In this document: in pieces, positions 10,301 through 21,370 of the stretch
Layout of the letters: every line of letters begins with the position of its first letter
How positions within the stretch are numbered: position 1 is the stretch's first letter
Source: Pristionchus mayeri
Lineage: Eukaryota; Nematoda; Chromadorea; Rhabditida; Neodiplogasteridae
Direction: 5' to 3'
Length of the DNA: 64,000 bases
Assembly: GCA_036245805.1 (NCBI GenBank)
Contig: BTRK01000002.1
Span: 41,088,661-41,152,660 of the forward strand
The notes under the pieces: model-generated
The model's database searches: none
What the model saw: the letters and a program-made list of their open reading frames with translations, nothing else
What the model was told of the DNA's origin: nothing
Translations under genes and position numbers: made by a program

Positions 10301-13300
10301 CCACGAGCGATGCCATTGATGTAGATGAAGTCGCCTGAAAGAATTCAAACATGACGACTAGTGCTAATTATGGAAAGTTGAAGCGTAGAAGGAATGAAGT
10401 AAATAATTGATATTTCCCGAGAAGTATTTCCTACCAAACATAAGTGGCTCTGTGAACGTTTGTGAGTAAGGAATAGCAAGTGTATTCTGGACTCGGTACT
10501 CGAGCAATTCTACGTTGTTGTGAAGCTGTAACATATTATACTGCTGCACACGAAGACTACAATATCAATACCTGTAAATACTTGAAGAATTTGGCCGAGG
10601 GGACGCGATTTCTGTAGAAATGAGTAAATCGGCCATTAACACGAATTTTAAAAAAAACGAATTTCGAAACCGGTATCGTTAACTCTGAAAATAAGAGACT
10701 TTGATAAAACCGTCAGGGGAAAGCGTGAATAATGTGCATACCTAATTTGGCATTTGAATCGATCTCCTTGAAGGACACTTATATTTACGTACTCATACTG
10801 CCCCAGCCAACCGTTCTGAAATGTTTCATAATCTATTTTCGTGTGCCCAATAACATGATAAATTGGTATTATTTTTAATTATTAATTAAACAAATGTATA
10901 CACATTAGTTTTACCAATGCTATCATAATCCGACATTTAAAATTATCACACATCATATGCTTCCATGCGCACGCTTCCGTCCGACCAAATCTTGCTGTGG
11001 AACACCTTGTTGTTCAGTTCATTCGAGAGATTGATATCCACCGTATTTCTGTCACTATCGCTAAAAAGAAGAAAATGTAGCCCACGAAGTTAGTCTGTTC
11101 TCATATCAGGTTTCAATAAATGTGTTGCTCTGGTATATTAAATGGATTATGTTTTGGCATTGCCTCACTTTCGCTGTGGCAGGAATTTTAAAGTCATTGC
11201 GATTGTGCTTCCGACTGTGAAATCGGCGGGCAACGGAACGTTAATATCCCCTGGTGATTCCACGCGAATCTGAATAATAAATTAATATTTAAAATCTTCA
11301 AATCAAGGTATTTCAAATCAAATAGTAACTGAATATTATTTAATAACTTTATTTTAAATAAAAATATCTTACGCTGCTCGATCGTTGTTGGCAGCGACAC
11401 TCGAATTTGACTGGCATCCATTGGCTCGTTGTTCTACATGTTGTTCCAACCTGTATGTGGGCACTGATGCTGTTTCGGTGTTCTCAAGCGTGCCGAAGAC
11501 TGCGAGCAAATTAATTTTGCTCACAGTTCCCTTATTTGAGCGTATATTTTCAATTGTATAATTTACATTTTAAATTCATTAAATTTACTCATTAAATTTA
11601 TTTTAAATTTATTAAACTTAAGCCTAACCCTTGTTTATGATTGTCTTACTTCGGGATGTTTCAGATTCTGCGATTCGAGCCAATCTTGAATAACGTTATC
11701 GGGGAAGTAGGGACGAGCATAATATCCCTGAAATGTTACTTCCAATTTACTTATTATGTATCCATTACCAGAGGGTAATTCTGAATCTATTGATTGAAGA
11801 AACTGTATCGTGTTTAATTTCTCACTGATCCATAATCCTCGTAGACTATAGCGCTGCATCCTTTCCTCAGCTGTATCTTGAGCGGCTGAATTAGTCGTGT
11901 GTATTACGAAGAATAGTTCATTTTACGAAACAAAATCAAAAATTAGTCATTACGACGTATTAGAAGAGTACTGATTATCTTTAATCTACAAACTTTCTTA
12001 TCTCTCTCGCCGATCGATTATTTCTAAAGTATACCACTGTCGCAAGTTCCTCAGGCTTGCTGCCGTTCACCATAAGCCAATCGCTGTAATGGCTAGCAAA
12101 AGCATGCGTCAGTAACGCGCATTTGTCCGCTTGACGCACAACTGGAAAAAAGTAATTATGAGGAATAACGCACACTCATTAAAGGCAAAGGTACATTCCT
12201 TCTTCGAGACTGGGCTCGCGGGAGAACACTGCTCGGTCAGTGCACACACATTACGGACACGTATTGACAATACGTGTCCGTAATGTGTGTGCACTGACCT
12301 AGCAAATACGAAAAAGGCCGAATGTGTAATTCGGGTATTCGGATCTTCATTATGGACTCGACAGGTCTTGTGATGTGAAAGCTTGCGGAATGAAGATACC
12401 GAATTACTATTTATGGCAAAAGGGACACGGCAAGCCGTCTTGAATGAGCCTGCAAGCCAGCTTCATCGTTGAAATTCCGGGTTGAAGCCGGCTTGAAAAG
12501 CCGTTTTGTCATCGTTAGTTCTTACATTCACAATCCGCAGTCTTCCGGCTAAATTCGTGATTGGGCTTGCACTTCTTTGTAACTGTAATAAAAATATTAT
12601 CATATTTTAATATTTTAATATTAAAATAAATGATTCGTAAAAAAATAACATATTAAACGAATTGCAAGCAAGAATACTCACGAGAAAAGTATTGATTCAT
12701 TATTTGAATATCACCCCGCATCACTCTCGTCTGTAAAATGCGACCATTGGAACATGGAATTACGACACATCGGGAAATTCTCGTCCGTCTAACCTTACAG
12801 CCTACCCGTTTTGTGCAAACAAGTATAATCGAAATTATCGTAACATTCAATACCTGGAATAATTGTACTCGTCCCGCTCCAGAAACGTTGAATTCGAAAT
12901 AGTAAATTGATCGGCCGTTGAGAATGACTTCGAAGCCATCGGAATGTAAACTTAATGATTACAAAAATAGTTAATAATAATTTTAAAAAAATTAATATTT
13001 ATCTGATTCCGTACGCTGTGCGTAGATTGAAAGATGCGCCTTCGTCTATGAACGTCCGAAGCTCTGAAATTACCTCGCAATTGGGGAGGATAGTGATCGT
13101 GGATGAGTTCATCTTTAAAGCAACGTGTAGAATTTATGATTACTGGAACATTTTCGTTTGACATTGACAAAAATTCCTACAATAGCTTCCGTGAAATAAG
13201 TGATCCCTTCATTTACAACGATCTTTTGCGAAATTTCCGTGTTTAAAATTGCACATGCTGGAGGAGGAAGCTTGTCTGAAATACATATTCTAAAATATGT

Positions 13301-16014
13301 TGGACATTACTTTTGTGATTACTTTTGATACAAGTCCCCGAGATTGAGTCGTATTTCAGTGGATCTGGGCATTCTGAAAATAGTCTTCTCATATATTTGT
13401 TTGATGATCACATATCGTACTTGAGTGCAAGCGAATTCATTTCCTGGAACCCTGGTGGTATTTCCACCAGCAGCAATTGTTAGCCATGAGACTTATAAAA
13501 ATTTTTCCTAATTTCACAATTTAACGTCTTCGTAGTGTGACTTTATATTTATACATCGAGCATACCTTCACTGCCTGTGAATTTACCACACATCAAAGAA
13601 ACGCCTGGCAATTGATCGATTTCAGTTGGTGAGCTCTTGACGAAAATTGAGAACATCGAATTGTCGAATGGTTGCTTGCGAAAACTAAAAATATTCAAGA
13701 TTCGAAATGAAAAAACCCCGAACACATTTGACTACTTGTATTAGGTTGAACAGAAAGTCTTTATAAACTGCTTTGCTCGATCACTGCTCAGTGCAGGATT
13801 CCTTTGGTGTTCCCTCGCCTCTAGTGAATAAGAAATGACAAAGGGACTATGTGGTCAACAACTCCCCATTCCACGCCTTTCATTCTGCTACTAGTAAGAT
13901 CACGATGTTTGTTCACACGGCCTTGCACATCCGCAACGTTCTGTTATTCGTATTCCTCTCTCACACTACAATGAAGGAATAGGAACGTCAGTTGGCTGAA
14001 GTGTACGATTCATATGCCACTCACTACCAGACCATGCGCAATTGGTACCAACTCTTCGAGAAGGGGGACTTTTCCATGGATGATCATGACCGGTCTGGGA
14101 GGCCACCCGAACTGGATTTGGATGCGCTACGGATCGTAGTGGAATTGGATCCTTTCCAAATACCCGCGACATGGCAGCCACACTTGGGGTATCGCAAAGC
14201 ACCATCGTAAAATGATTGGTCTCCATTGGCAAGAAGAAGAAGCTAGGCCGTTTCATACCCCACAAATTGACCCAAGACCAGTTTGACCACCGTGTCGACG
14301 ATTCCCTTTCTCTAATCACTCATCACGCTGGAGATCGATGGTTGGACCGTCTCATAACAGGGGTCGAGAAGTGGGTCTGCTATGAGAATCACCATAGGAG
14401 GGCACAGTGGGTGGATGCCAATGAGACCCCACAGGACGTCGCAAAGCCTGACCTTCACCCTATGAAAATCTTGCTCTCTGCCTGGTGGGGAGTGGATGGC
14501 CCGATTTACTGGGAGCTCCTACCCGAGAAGCGGATAATTACTGGATATGTCTACACTAAACAACTACGAAATCTCAAGAAGAAATTCGCACAATCTGCCC
14601 TGAACGGCAAGAAAGTGTACTATCAACACGATAACGCCCGACCCCATGTTGCACGGCAGGTCAAGCAGGAGCTGTCCAAATATGGCTGGATGGTTCTCCC
14701 TCATACACCGTATTCTCCTGGCTTGGCCCCTTCGGATGATTGGTTGTTCTCGGATCTGACCCGTCATCTCGATCAGAGATCCTTCACTTCCCGTGGGGCG
14801 ATCGAGGCCGCACTCAAGCAATATTTTGATTCGCGCCGAGATGGGTTCTATAAGGAGGGAATCCATAAGTTGCCTGAACGTTGGAGATTTGTCGTAGATA
14901 ACAATGGTGCATACGTTTGATTTCGCTCTTGCGCTTTATTGTCAGAAGAATTGAAATAAAAAGTTTTCTGTTCAACCTAATATATATGTAATCAACAAAC
15001 TTTTTCCAGTAGTTTCTTGCCTCGCAGTACAGAAATTTTGGAACGACGCTGACACTCTTCAAAAAAATTAAATTGTCAGAAAAATAGGAGTTGCCATACC
15101 AGATCACTAACGAAATTGTCAGTTTCCAGTTCTTTTACGAGCGCTTTGTCGAACGAGCGATAGGAACAATCTGAGTACATACTCTGAACATACTTTCCGG
15201 CCAGGAAATATAGCACAGAAGTAAAGGGTATGCACCACTAGCTGGTCCCTCATGCATGTCCTCGGCTGGGCAAGTGGATGCGGGCAATTCGACTGCTAGG
15301 TACGCCGCCTCTCCGTTGCAACTTAATTAAGTAAATAGTTAAAATATCTATACCTATATATAAAGCGCACTGTCCGTCTGTTCAGATTGCGAAACAGTTG
15401 CGAAACGATTACGAAATGTGGAAGGAGAGAGATCACGCGTCAACAAGTTGCGAAACGAGTGATTGCGCAACCTACTCCGCTAGGACGGGGCCCCCGCCGA
15501 TGGCGGGGGGGGGGGCAGCCGGACTAGTAATAATAATAATTTACCTCGTTCCGTACCACTCGCCGTCCAGCTCCCTCACACGATCAAACTCATACGCCTG
15601 GCCATCCAACTGTTATGATGTGGATATCAGCCAAACGCGGAACAACAAACATTGAAAACAATTTAAGTTACCCATATTCGAATCGGCCCCGTCCCGCATT
15701 TGCAGGTTATGGCATCCGAAGACGTCCACGAGACAAGCATGTTTGAGCACCTAGAATTGAAATTCCAAGAGTTTCTGCAATTGGAATCATTAATTCCCTT
15801 CTAGTAACAGTGAATTTCCTTCTAATTATATCCATCCTAAAACGAAATCATAACAGTAAACAAAAAATGGTCGCTATTAGCACGAGATCGATTTAGTTAA
15901 TTCGCCACAGGGTTGATAAGAGAGAGCAGTCATAATGAATACGCTCATTTTACACCAACCTTGAGAATGAGCGGGCTGAGCAATGGCAAGTAGAACCCAT
16001 ATGAAGCGAACCAT
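7397..16014 (-). CDS. Secreted multi-domain galectin-like protein (partly decayed)
   Basis: The ATG at 16014 opens a signal peptide (MVRFIWVLLAIAQPAHSQ), and the TAG at 7397 follows ...FPWP. About 20 exons can be recognised. N-terminal cysteine-bearing exons lie at 15672-15750, 15545-15609 and 15100-15186. Then come 13562-13665, DGFEVILNGRSIYYFEFNVS (12849-12945), a TRVMRGDIQ segment (12.7 kb), a YSDWLM segment (12.1 kb) and DWLESQNLKHPEVR (11.65 kb). A galectin-type sandwich follows: VESPGDINVPLPADFTVG (11.2 kb), VDINLSNEL (11.0 kb), NGWLGQYEYVNIS (10.8 kb). A second, partly duplicated galectin domain follows: GDFIYINGIARGYF (10.3 kb), FEIVIANK (10.0 kb), FEIVIVNK (8.6 kb), YVNGELLTP (8.0 kb), LDLFEVRRSPKAL (7.4 kb). 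The canonical sugar-binding HxNPR set is not conserved. A 16-bp insertion near 10,650 shifts the frame after GFEIR, and the exon 1/2 phase is unresolved, so function is doubtful. Role inferred: extracellular, possibly carbohydrate or protein binding. Confidence 0.6.
8212..8466. mobile_element. Inverted-repeat element in a 3' intron of the galectin-like gene
   Basis: Two arms of about 120 bp (CTGCTTGTAATCTTCGTAAA... and its complement ending ...GATTACAAGCAG) surround a spacer of about 14 bp. Only small differences separate the arms. There is no coding capacity; it fits a foldback MITE. Confidence 0.75.
8815..9660. repeat. Inverted duplication with about 330-370 bp arms
   Basis: The left arm (about 8815-9185) and right arm (about 9293-9660) are imperfect reverse complements. 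They share GATGACGATGGGCACATTTA, the GATCAACCGTTGATGCAGATG block and TCGATCCCTTGA at the inner ends. The loop is about 107 bp. The outer edges touch galectin exon sequence on both sides, so the event copied part of the gene in reverse. Confidence 0.8.
12235..12299. repeat. Perfect 32-bp palindrome with a 1-base loop
   Basis: GGTCAGTGCACACACATTAC and the following 12 bases are mirrored exactly after a single A at 12267. It lies in an intron of the galectin-like gene. It would extrude as a cruciform or fold tightly in RNA. Confidence 0.9.
13741..14980 (+). mobile_element. mariner element in an intron, TA-flanked
   Basis: Terminal repeats begin TTAGGTTGAACAGAAA at both ends and the element is flanked by TA on each side. 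The length of 1240 bp is typical for mariner. It is inserted in an intron of the minus-strand galectin-like gene, opposite to its transcription. Confidence 0.9.
13971..14920 (+). pseudogene. Defective mariner transposase
   Basis: A mariner-family DD34D transposase relic. The N-terminal helix-turn-helix region (RNWYQLFEKGDFSMDD, then DRSGRPPE) is followed by a frameshift between about 14150 and 14215; the rest is open from 14216 to 14920. Landmarks are QHDNARPH (second catalytic Asp) and SPGLAPSDDWLF (third Asp in PSD). The first catalytic position reads VCYEN where the family has YDN, so the Asp is replaced by Glu. A stop at codon 4 (ATG AAG GAA TAG) adds to the damage. This copy cannot make active enzyme. 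Confidence 0.9.
15347..15527 (+). mobile_element. 181-bp mini-Helitron-like element
   Basis: It begins TCTATACCTATATATAAAGC and ends in a GC-rich hairpin (GGGGCCCCCGCC / GGCGGGGG) followed by GCAGCCGGACTAG. The flanks are A on the left and T on the right, with no target duplication. All four Helitron hallmarks are therefore present: 5' TC, 3' hairpin, CTRR and A|T insertion. It has no coding capacity. It sits in an intron of the minus-strand galectin-like gene. Confidence 0.7.
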
Positions 16015-16045
16015 TGTGTGATGGGTGTCGGTGGGTCAGCAGCCA

Positions 16046-16052
16046 TTTTATA
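16046..16052 (-). promoter_or_regulatory. TATA box of the minus-strand galectin-like gene
   Basis: TATAAAA on the minus strand, about 35 bp upstream of the ATG at 16014. The upstream interval to the tRNA (16053-16610) holds no supported gene. Confidence 0.6.
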
Positions 16053-16613
16053 GTCGATTCACGAATTATTTCACTCTTCCATTTTTGAGCTGTCTAGAGG
16101 CTCCAGAGTGTGTGATATCACGCTCAACTATTTTTTTCCTGGAGGTTTATGCTAAACATTGTCGAGTCCGTGGAGAACAGGACGAGGTAACTGAACAGAG
16201 AAACAATAACTCTCGTCATCTCTCTATATCATGTGTCCGGTCAAACCGATGAGAAAACATACACAATGAAGAGGGTACTGTACACCCATAGAGAACCAGC
16301 GGCGGAAGAAAAGTGCCATACGTTTCCCCCAACTCTGCAATCGGGTACATATCATTCAGGAACTGAACCTCGAAATAAAAATCGATTCAAATAAATGTTG
16401 GCATACATATTTTTATCTTAAGTTCAACCACAAATTGCAAACGTCCTATTTGTGGTTTTCTGGACTTATCAGGTAGATTTGAACTAGACAAAATTTCCAT
16501 TTTCAAGTTACTTTCTTCAGAGTTGTGGTGAAAATAGCCAAAACATTGAGAATTGAAAACGAGCACAGTAGCCTTCGCAAAATAAATTCGTTCCAAACAT
16601 CGCAAAAGATTAT

Positions 16614-16686
16614 CGATCCTGGCAGGACTCGAACCTGCAATCTTCGGTTTAGGAGACCGACGCCTTATCCATTAGGCCACAGGACC
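16614..16686 (-). tRNA. tRNA-Arg (anticodon CCT)
   Basis: The 73-nt cloverleaf folds fully. The acceptor is GGTCCTG/CAGGATC (one G-T), the D arm GCCTAATGGATAAGGC, the anticodon arm TCGGT-CTCCTAA-ACCGA, and the T arm GCAGG-TTCGAGT-CCTGC. Anticodon CCT reads AGG. No intron is seen and CCA is not encoded. The A and B boxes are intact. Confidence 0.95.
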
Positions 16687-17313
16687 ACGCGTTTGCATAC
16701 ATCGCACTCAAGATGCTATTGTTCTTAGTATCGCATGCGTTCCCCTATTTGTTTCTGCTAATTCCTTTTCAACTCTTCTTCATGAAATATCCAGAAAATG
16801 CAATGGCATGAGAAGGAAAGGGAAAACGAGTGAATCACACATCATTTCGCGTTCATGCATCCTTCCTTCTCTACGAGATATCGAAATTTTATCTTTCTTG
16901 GTTGACCTTAGTCACGCTATATATTGCTCTGTCTGACCTGCGAGACAGCAAGCGAAATGAAGAGGGAGCACGCCGACATGCTATTAGTCACCGTCTGAAC
17001 GTCGTTGAATGTCCTTGACTCTTAAAGACGAGAGATGTGCATCAGTGCCTTCATTCTGCAATGAATATCCGGTATTAGTCGTTGCGGCGTTCTGCAAGAG
17101 TTCCGAATCTTCGAATTTCCTCATTCACTCTCACCGCTCGAACGATGAAGCGAATGCGAAAAAATGAAGAAACAAAACCGAAATACTGCGTATCGTTTGC
17201 TGGCATAATGCCTTCAATACTCGCAAAGTGAAAATATGGCATGTTATGAAAGAATACTTTCGCTTCCTATAATAGATAATAGATCGCAGAGAATCCAGCG
17301 CAGCTGGAAGTAG
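16687..17313. other. Interval upstream of the small Lys/Glu-rich gene
   Basis: It probably holds the promoter and first exon of the next gene, but I could not pick a start codon with consistent splicing. A TATATA stretch is present near 16918. Nothing else is supported. Confidence 0.3.
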
Positions 17314-18107
17314 GAAAAGCAATTGAAGATTTTGCAGTTTCTCGATCTGTTGGAAGAAGATTTCACTTCCGAAAGTTGGGAAAACCGATGGGAACGTGCT
17401 GAAGCTTTGCAGGGTGAGTATATGCTTACCGTGTTTACATGATTTAATCGATGTTTTTTATATAATTTAATCATCACGTAAAAACAAACGTTTTGTTGAT
17501 TAATAGCATGTGCAATAATTATAACGAATGATTAAATTTCAGCCAAAGCCGATGCGCTCACCGAATTCCAAGATGAAATTCGCAACGCAGTTAACGAACA
17601 CGTAAAAGATAATTTTGCAAAGAAGAATGGATGTAGCGAAGATACAAGCGAGCCCTGCGTTAAAACTCGAGTGCAATCAGCGCAGAATCTCAACAATGAA
17701 AAGATCATTGTCTTCAACACATACAAGGTAAACATAAACTATGAACAAAAAGTGATGTTTTATGCGAAATGCAATCTTTTTTTTTTAGTTCGCAGTCTTG
17801 ACTGAGGAAATGTCAGATCCCAATCTCTCACTGGATCAACCGCGGGAATTGAAGGGTGAGCTGGCAAATCAACCTTAATTTCGTCATGAATAGACATACT
17901 TCTGCAAAATATCGCACATTTTGCGGGAAACCAAAGTATTGGCTTCCAGAAATGATTCAATTTTCGCCCCTTTCAGATAAATCCGAAGAACTGACGGAAT
18001 TCGAGCAAAAACTTTTCAAAAAAATTCTCGATCACGTCAAAGATGCGTTTGCAAAGAAGTACGGATGGAACGAGGCGACGGAGCAAGTCGAAACTACGAA
18101 GTTCTGA
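17314..18107 (+). CDS. Small Lys/Glu-rich helical repeat protein, 5' end unresolved
   Basis: Unrecognised family. Exons at 17314-17413, 17543-17727, 17789-17855 and 17977-18107 join in consistent phase (0,1,0,1) and end ...TTKF and TGA. Two copies of one charged helix are visible: LTEFQDEIRNAVNEHVKDNF with AKKNG, and LTEFEQKLFKKILDHVKDAF with AKKYGW, so an internal duplication built the protein. Two cysteines lie between them (GCSEDTSEPC). The first exon, possibly with a signal peptide, was not located; an in-frame stop precedes 17314, so an upstream exon must exist. Confidence 0.7.
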
Positions 18108-18413
18108 TATTTTATCTCGTATAGAATCATAATTTAATAATAGAACCGAGTATTAAACGAATAGCACAGGTTGATTTGTGACGTTCAAAAATTCACATCT
18201 TGGTGGATAAGAATACAATGCATTGCAGAAACGAGCATCACGAGAACGGATGCACACTCTCGTATTTGGTCACCCTGAGCTCACGTTGGCTGTATATCTT
18301 TCTCTCCATTCACTGAGTTCACATAAAATATAGCGAGAAAGAAAGCCGTCATTGTATTCAATCCATTTGCTTTCTCAGAAAAATTATGAAAATATTGGGG
18401 GCAATGATCTCTT

Positions 18414-21370
18414 CTAATGCTTATCTTCTTCGTCCTCATCTTTATAGTCGTATGAGTAGTAGGTGACTACGATCGGGCTGTTCAATGCTTGATACTTGCC
18501 ATCAGGAATCGAAGAGGAGGATATGCGCAGGGAGAAGTTGTGAGACACCTGAATCGAAACCATTGACTCTGCTCTGAAAATATGTAAATTGAATCAATGG
18601 TATGTTGTTTCAATGGTGCATCTTTTAATTATAAATGCCTCTGTAAGTATTACTGTGAACGTATCCGTAGGCGGGTGGGTCATCCCCATGTTTGCGTGCT
18701 GACACCAAGCGATCGACGGACACTGGCAACAATCGATTAGCGAGCAATCGTCTGACTCTCTTCAATTTGCACGCTCTCTTGTTTCTGTGGCCAGCGAGAG
18801 AGCGTGCAAACTGAAGAGAGCCAGACCATTGCTCCGATTAGTTTTTCTGCAGCGTTGGTGCAAATGCCGTTCTTCCGATTGTTACTGTTTTCCATTTTAC
18901 TACTTTACTAACCATATTTCCTGATCAAAGAACACCATGAGGGAAAGGTAGTTTATTTATATGACAAAATATGCTTGAAAGGCTCACTCTCTCCACTCCG
19001 ATCACTTGCTCGAAGAGCGGCTCGCCCTTGCACGGGACGACGTCGCACTCGAGGCGAAAAGTTTGGAAATCCACCAGATCACTGAGATCAAGATTATATA
19101 AAAATTATATAAAATAATCATAATAATTAAAATAATTAAAATAATAAAAACGACTACAAGTACGTATATATGCTTTCAAAAGTATATTTTATTGGCACTG
19201 TTCCTCCTGCGTGCTAGGTCCCGCCCCTTGATCAGGACCATTTATCGATAGCATAGCCTATCAATTTTTGACGGAAACACCATATAGCTTACTCGTCCTG
19301 GTAGAATAGCTTGTCAACGTTGAAGACGAGAAAGACGTGTGATGAAGTTGCATTAGAGGCCGACGCCTGCAAATATCATATCATAATTTTTGACATATCT
19401 GACTGTCACAACTCTCATTCAATCGAAAACAATTATTTGATGATGACAAGGTTTTTGTTATTCCTTTTCGCAAAAAAAAATGTCTATTACATGTCTGATA
19501 ACTCAATTTACTAATCGAGTGCGTTATGTCCAAGCGTTTTCGCCGATCAGATCAAGATCGATAGACTGTGTGCAGCGAAGTGAGTATCCCTATATGTCAT
19601 CACTAGATCTCATCCGACATAATGCGTTCGAGGTTTAGGACTTACGGCTCCTAACGAGGCAATGGCGTCGTTGGGATACTTGAAAATCGGACATCCATTT
19701 TCCAGAATGTCCATTTTGGTGTCACGCTTCTCGTTGATAATCCAGCATCGTATCGGATGCAGAGAAATTCCTGCGTCTGAAACGCATTTCAATTGATTTT
19801 GAATAATTCAGATACTTTGAAATATATTTTAAGCGAAAAATGTCATGTGTCTCACATGTGAGGTGTTCTCGTTTGTCTCAACTTTCCTGCGCAAAAATGT
19901 GTGACGACAACTCATTTGATGAGCCAGATGAGATGATCATATCAAGGACCCGAGCAATGGCCTGACTCGCTTCAGTTTTCACGCCATCTCGTCTCTCTGA
20001 CCGGCGAGAGAGCGTGCAAACTGAAGAGAGTCAGACTATTACTCATGGACCCACGTTTATGGAAATCGTGCTCGAAGCTGGCGGTAATTGTGCTCCGTCG
20101 TGGTACTTCCACGATACCGTTCTCGTCAGCAATGAGATCCTTCAACTCGGGAGCACCCTGGCGGAGTCGAATGCGCACCTGTGCCTATTTTTTTAAAATT
20201 TTTTTATCCATATGTATTATAGTTTTGATGGGTTCTATCAGATGGGCAATGTTTTTGTATTTTAAATCATGATGTTTCAATGCTTCCTCAACTCCCCCCC
20301 CCCCCCTCCAGAATAGCCAAAACATTCAGTGCAGGTTGCACTGATAATTTGTGCGTCAGATTGCGTTTTGTCTCTATTTAGAGTACTCAATTCCCTACAT
20401 TCCTTTGAGATTCTCTCTTGGTGTGGAAAAAAACAAATAGTCACGCGAAAACCGCCTGTATCACCAACTTTCAATGCAATGCAGAAGTCACTTATCGCGA
20501 GAGAGCGGGTGAAGCTCTCGTAATAGGCGTGTTGCTATTGACACTTGGGATTTGCATTTGAACGCATGGGGATAGTATAGTTCAACGATCAACGCACCCC
20601 ACTCTTACTCATCCCTCCAGCATCGGTGCATCTTACGATTCTCGGCCTGTCCGGCCCGAACATCTTAATTACGAATCTGACCTAGCGAACAGGATAATTC
20701 CTTACAGTAATGGTATGAGCCCATAGCTGAGAGTCGGGCACTTGACCGTATTCCATTCCGCATTTACCAATTCTCGAATTTGTCAGTGGCAACTCCCATG
20801 CCTGTAAAGGAGGAGTTAATTATCTTTGATATCTGGATTGTAAACGTTGAGTTTCGTACCATTGCATCTTAATTTCAGGCACTCTCTAGACCATTTGTGA
20901 GAAGAAATTATGTTTAAATGTTGTAAAAGAAGAGACATTCACATATATCGGCGCGTAGCTCCCCAGATACTCGCGCAGGCGAAAGAAAAGAGGCGTGCAC
21001 CCGGAGGCATTGCTCGCCAATTCGAATCTTAAAATAATTAATAAATTATCAAGAAAATATGTAATTGTATTTCACCATCCCCGTTTACTTGGCTTTGTAT
21101 CTTATCATTGAAGGTTGCACTAATAATATGGGCAATACGTAATGATGTTATGCTTACGAACTAAAGACGATACGACTGTCTGAATAGAAGTATTCAACAA
21201 CAGCAGAAACACACTTACGCGAAAAAATCTCGTTTGACGATTATTATCATCAACTTGGGCTCGCACACGACCATCAGCCGGTCTTCCTCTCCGACCCGTT
21301 CCTCCGCCGCCCTCTTGTAAATGGCGTCAACGGAGAACATGAAGCACGCGAAAAAGAAGACGAGATGCAT
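18414..21370 (-). CDS. Zona pellucida (ZP) domain protein, cuticlin-like
   Basis: ZP proteins polymerise in nematode cuticle and apical matrix. Nine exons in consistent phase encode about 310 residues: 21219-21370 (signal MHLVFFFACFMFSVDA, then LMVVCEPKLMIIIVKRDFFA), a micro-exon near 21160, about 20951-21028 (LASNASGCTPLFF), 20706-20801 (KCGMEYGQVPDS), 20055-20178, 19646-19776 (HPIRCWIINEK, then ILENGCPIFKYP), 19293-19366 (VFNVDKLFYQDE), 18988-19081 (FRLECDVVPC) and 18414-18573. The order C...SGC...KCG...RCW...NGCP...V...C.V..C is the ZP pattern. The C-terminus ends in an acidic tail (YSYDYKDEDEEDKH); no transmembrane anchor or furin site is evident, so it is probably a secreted short form. 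A tttcag lies 16 bp before the ATG, suggesting spliced-leader addition rather than a TATA start. Two 93-bp MITEs lie in its introns. Confidence 0.85.
18742..18834. mobile_element. 93-bp palindromic MITE, 8-bp target duplication
   Basis: GAGCAATCGTCTGACTCTC arms close on a short loop. The flanks CGATTAGC and CGATTAGT match in 7 of 8 bases. It lies in an intron of the ZP gene. The 8-bp duplication points to the hAT superfamily. Confidence 0.8.
19952..20044. mobile_element. 93-bp palindromic MITE, second copy
   Basis: Same family and exactly the same length as the copy at 18742. Flanks AAGGACCC and ATGGACCC match in 7 of 8. It sits 10 bp beyond a ZP exon border, in the intron. Confidence 0.8.
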
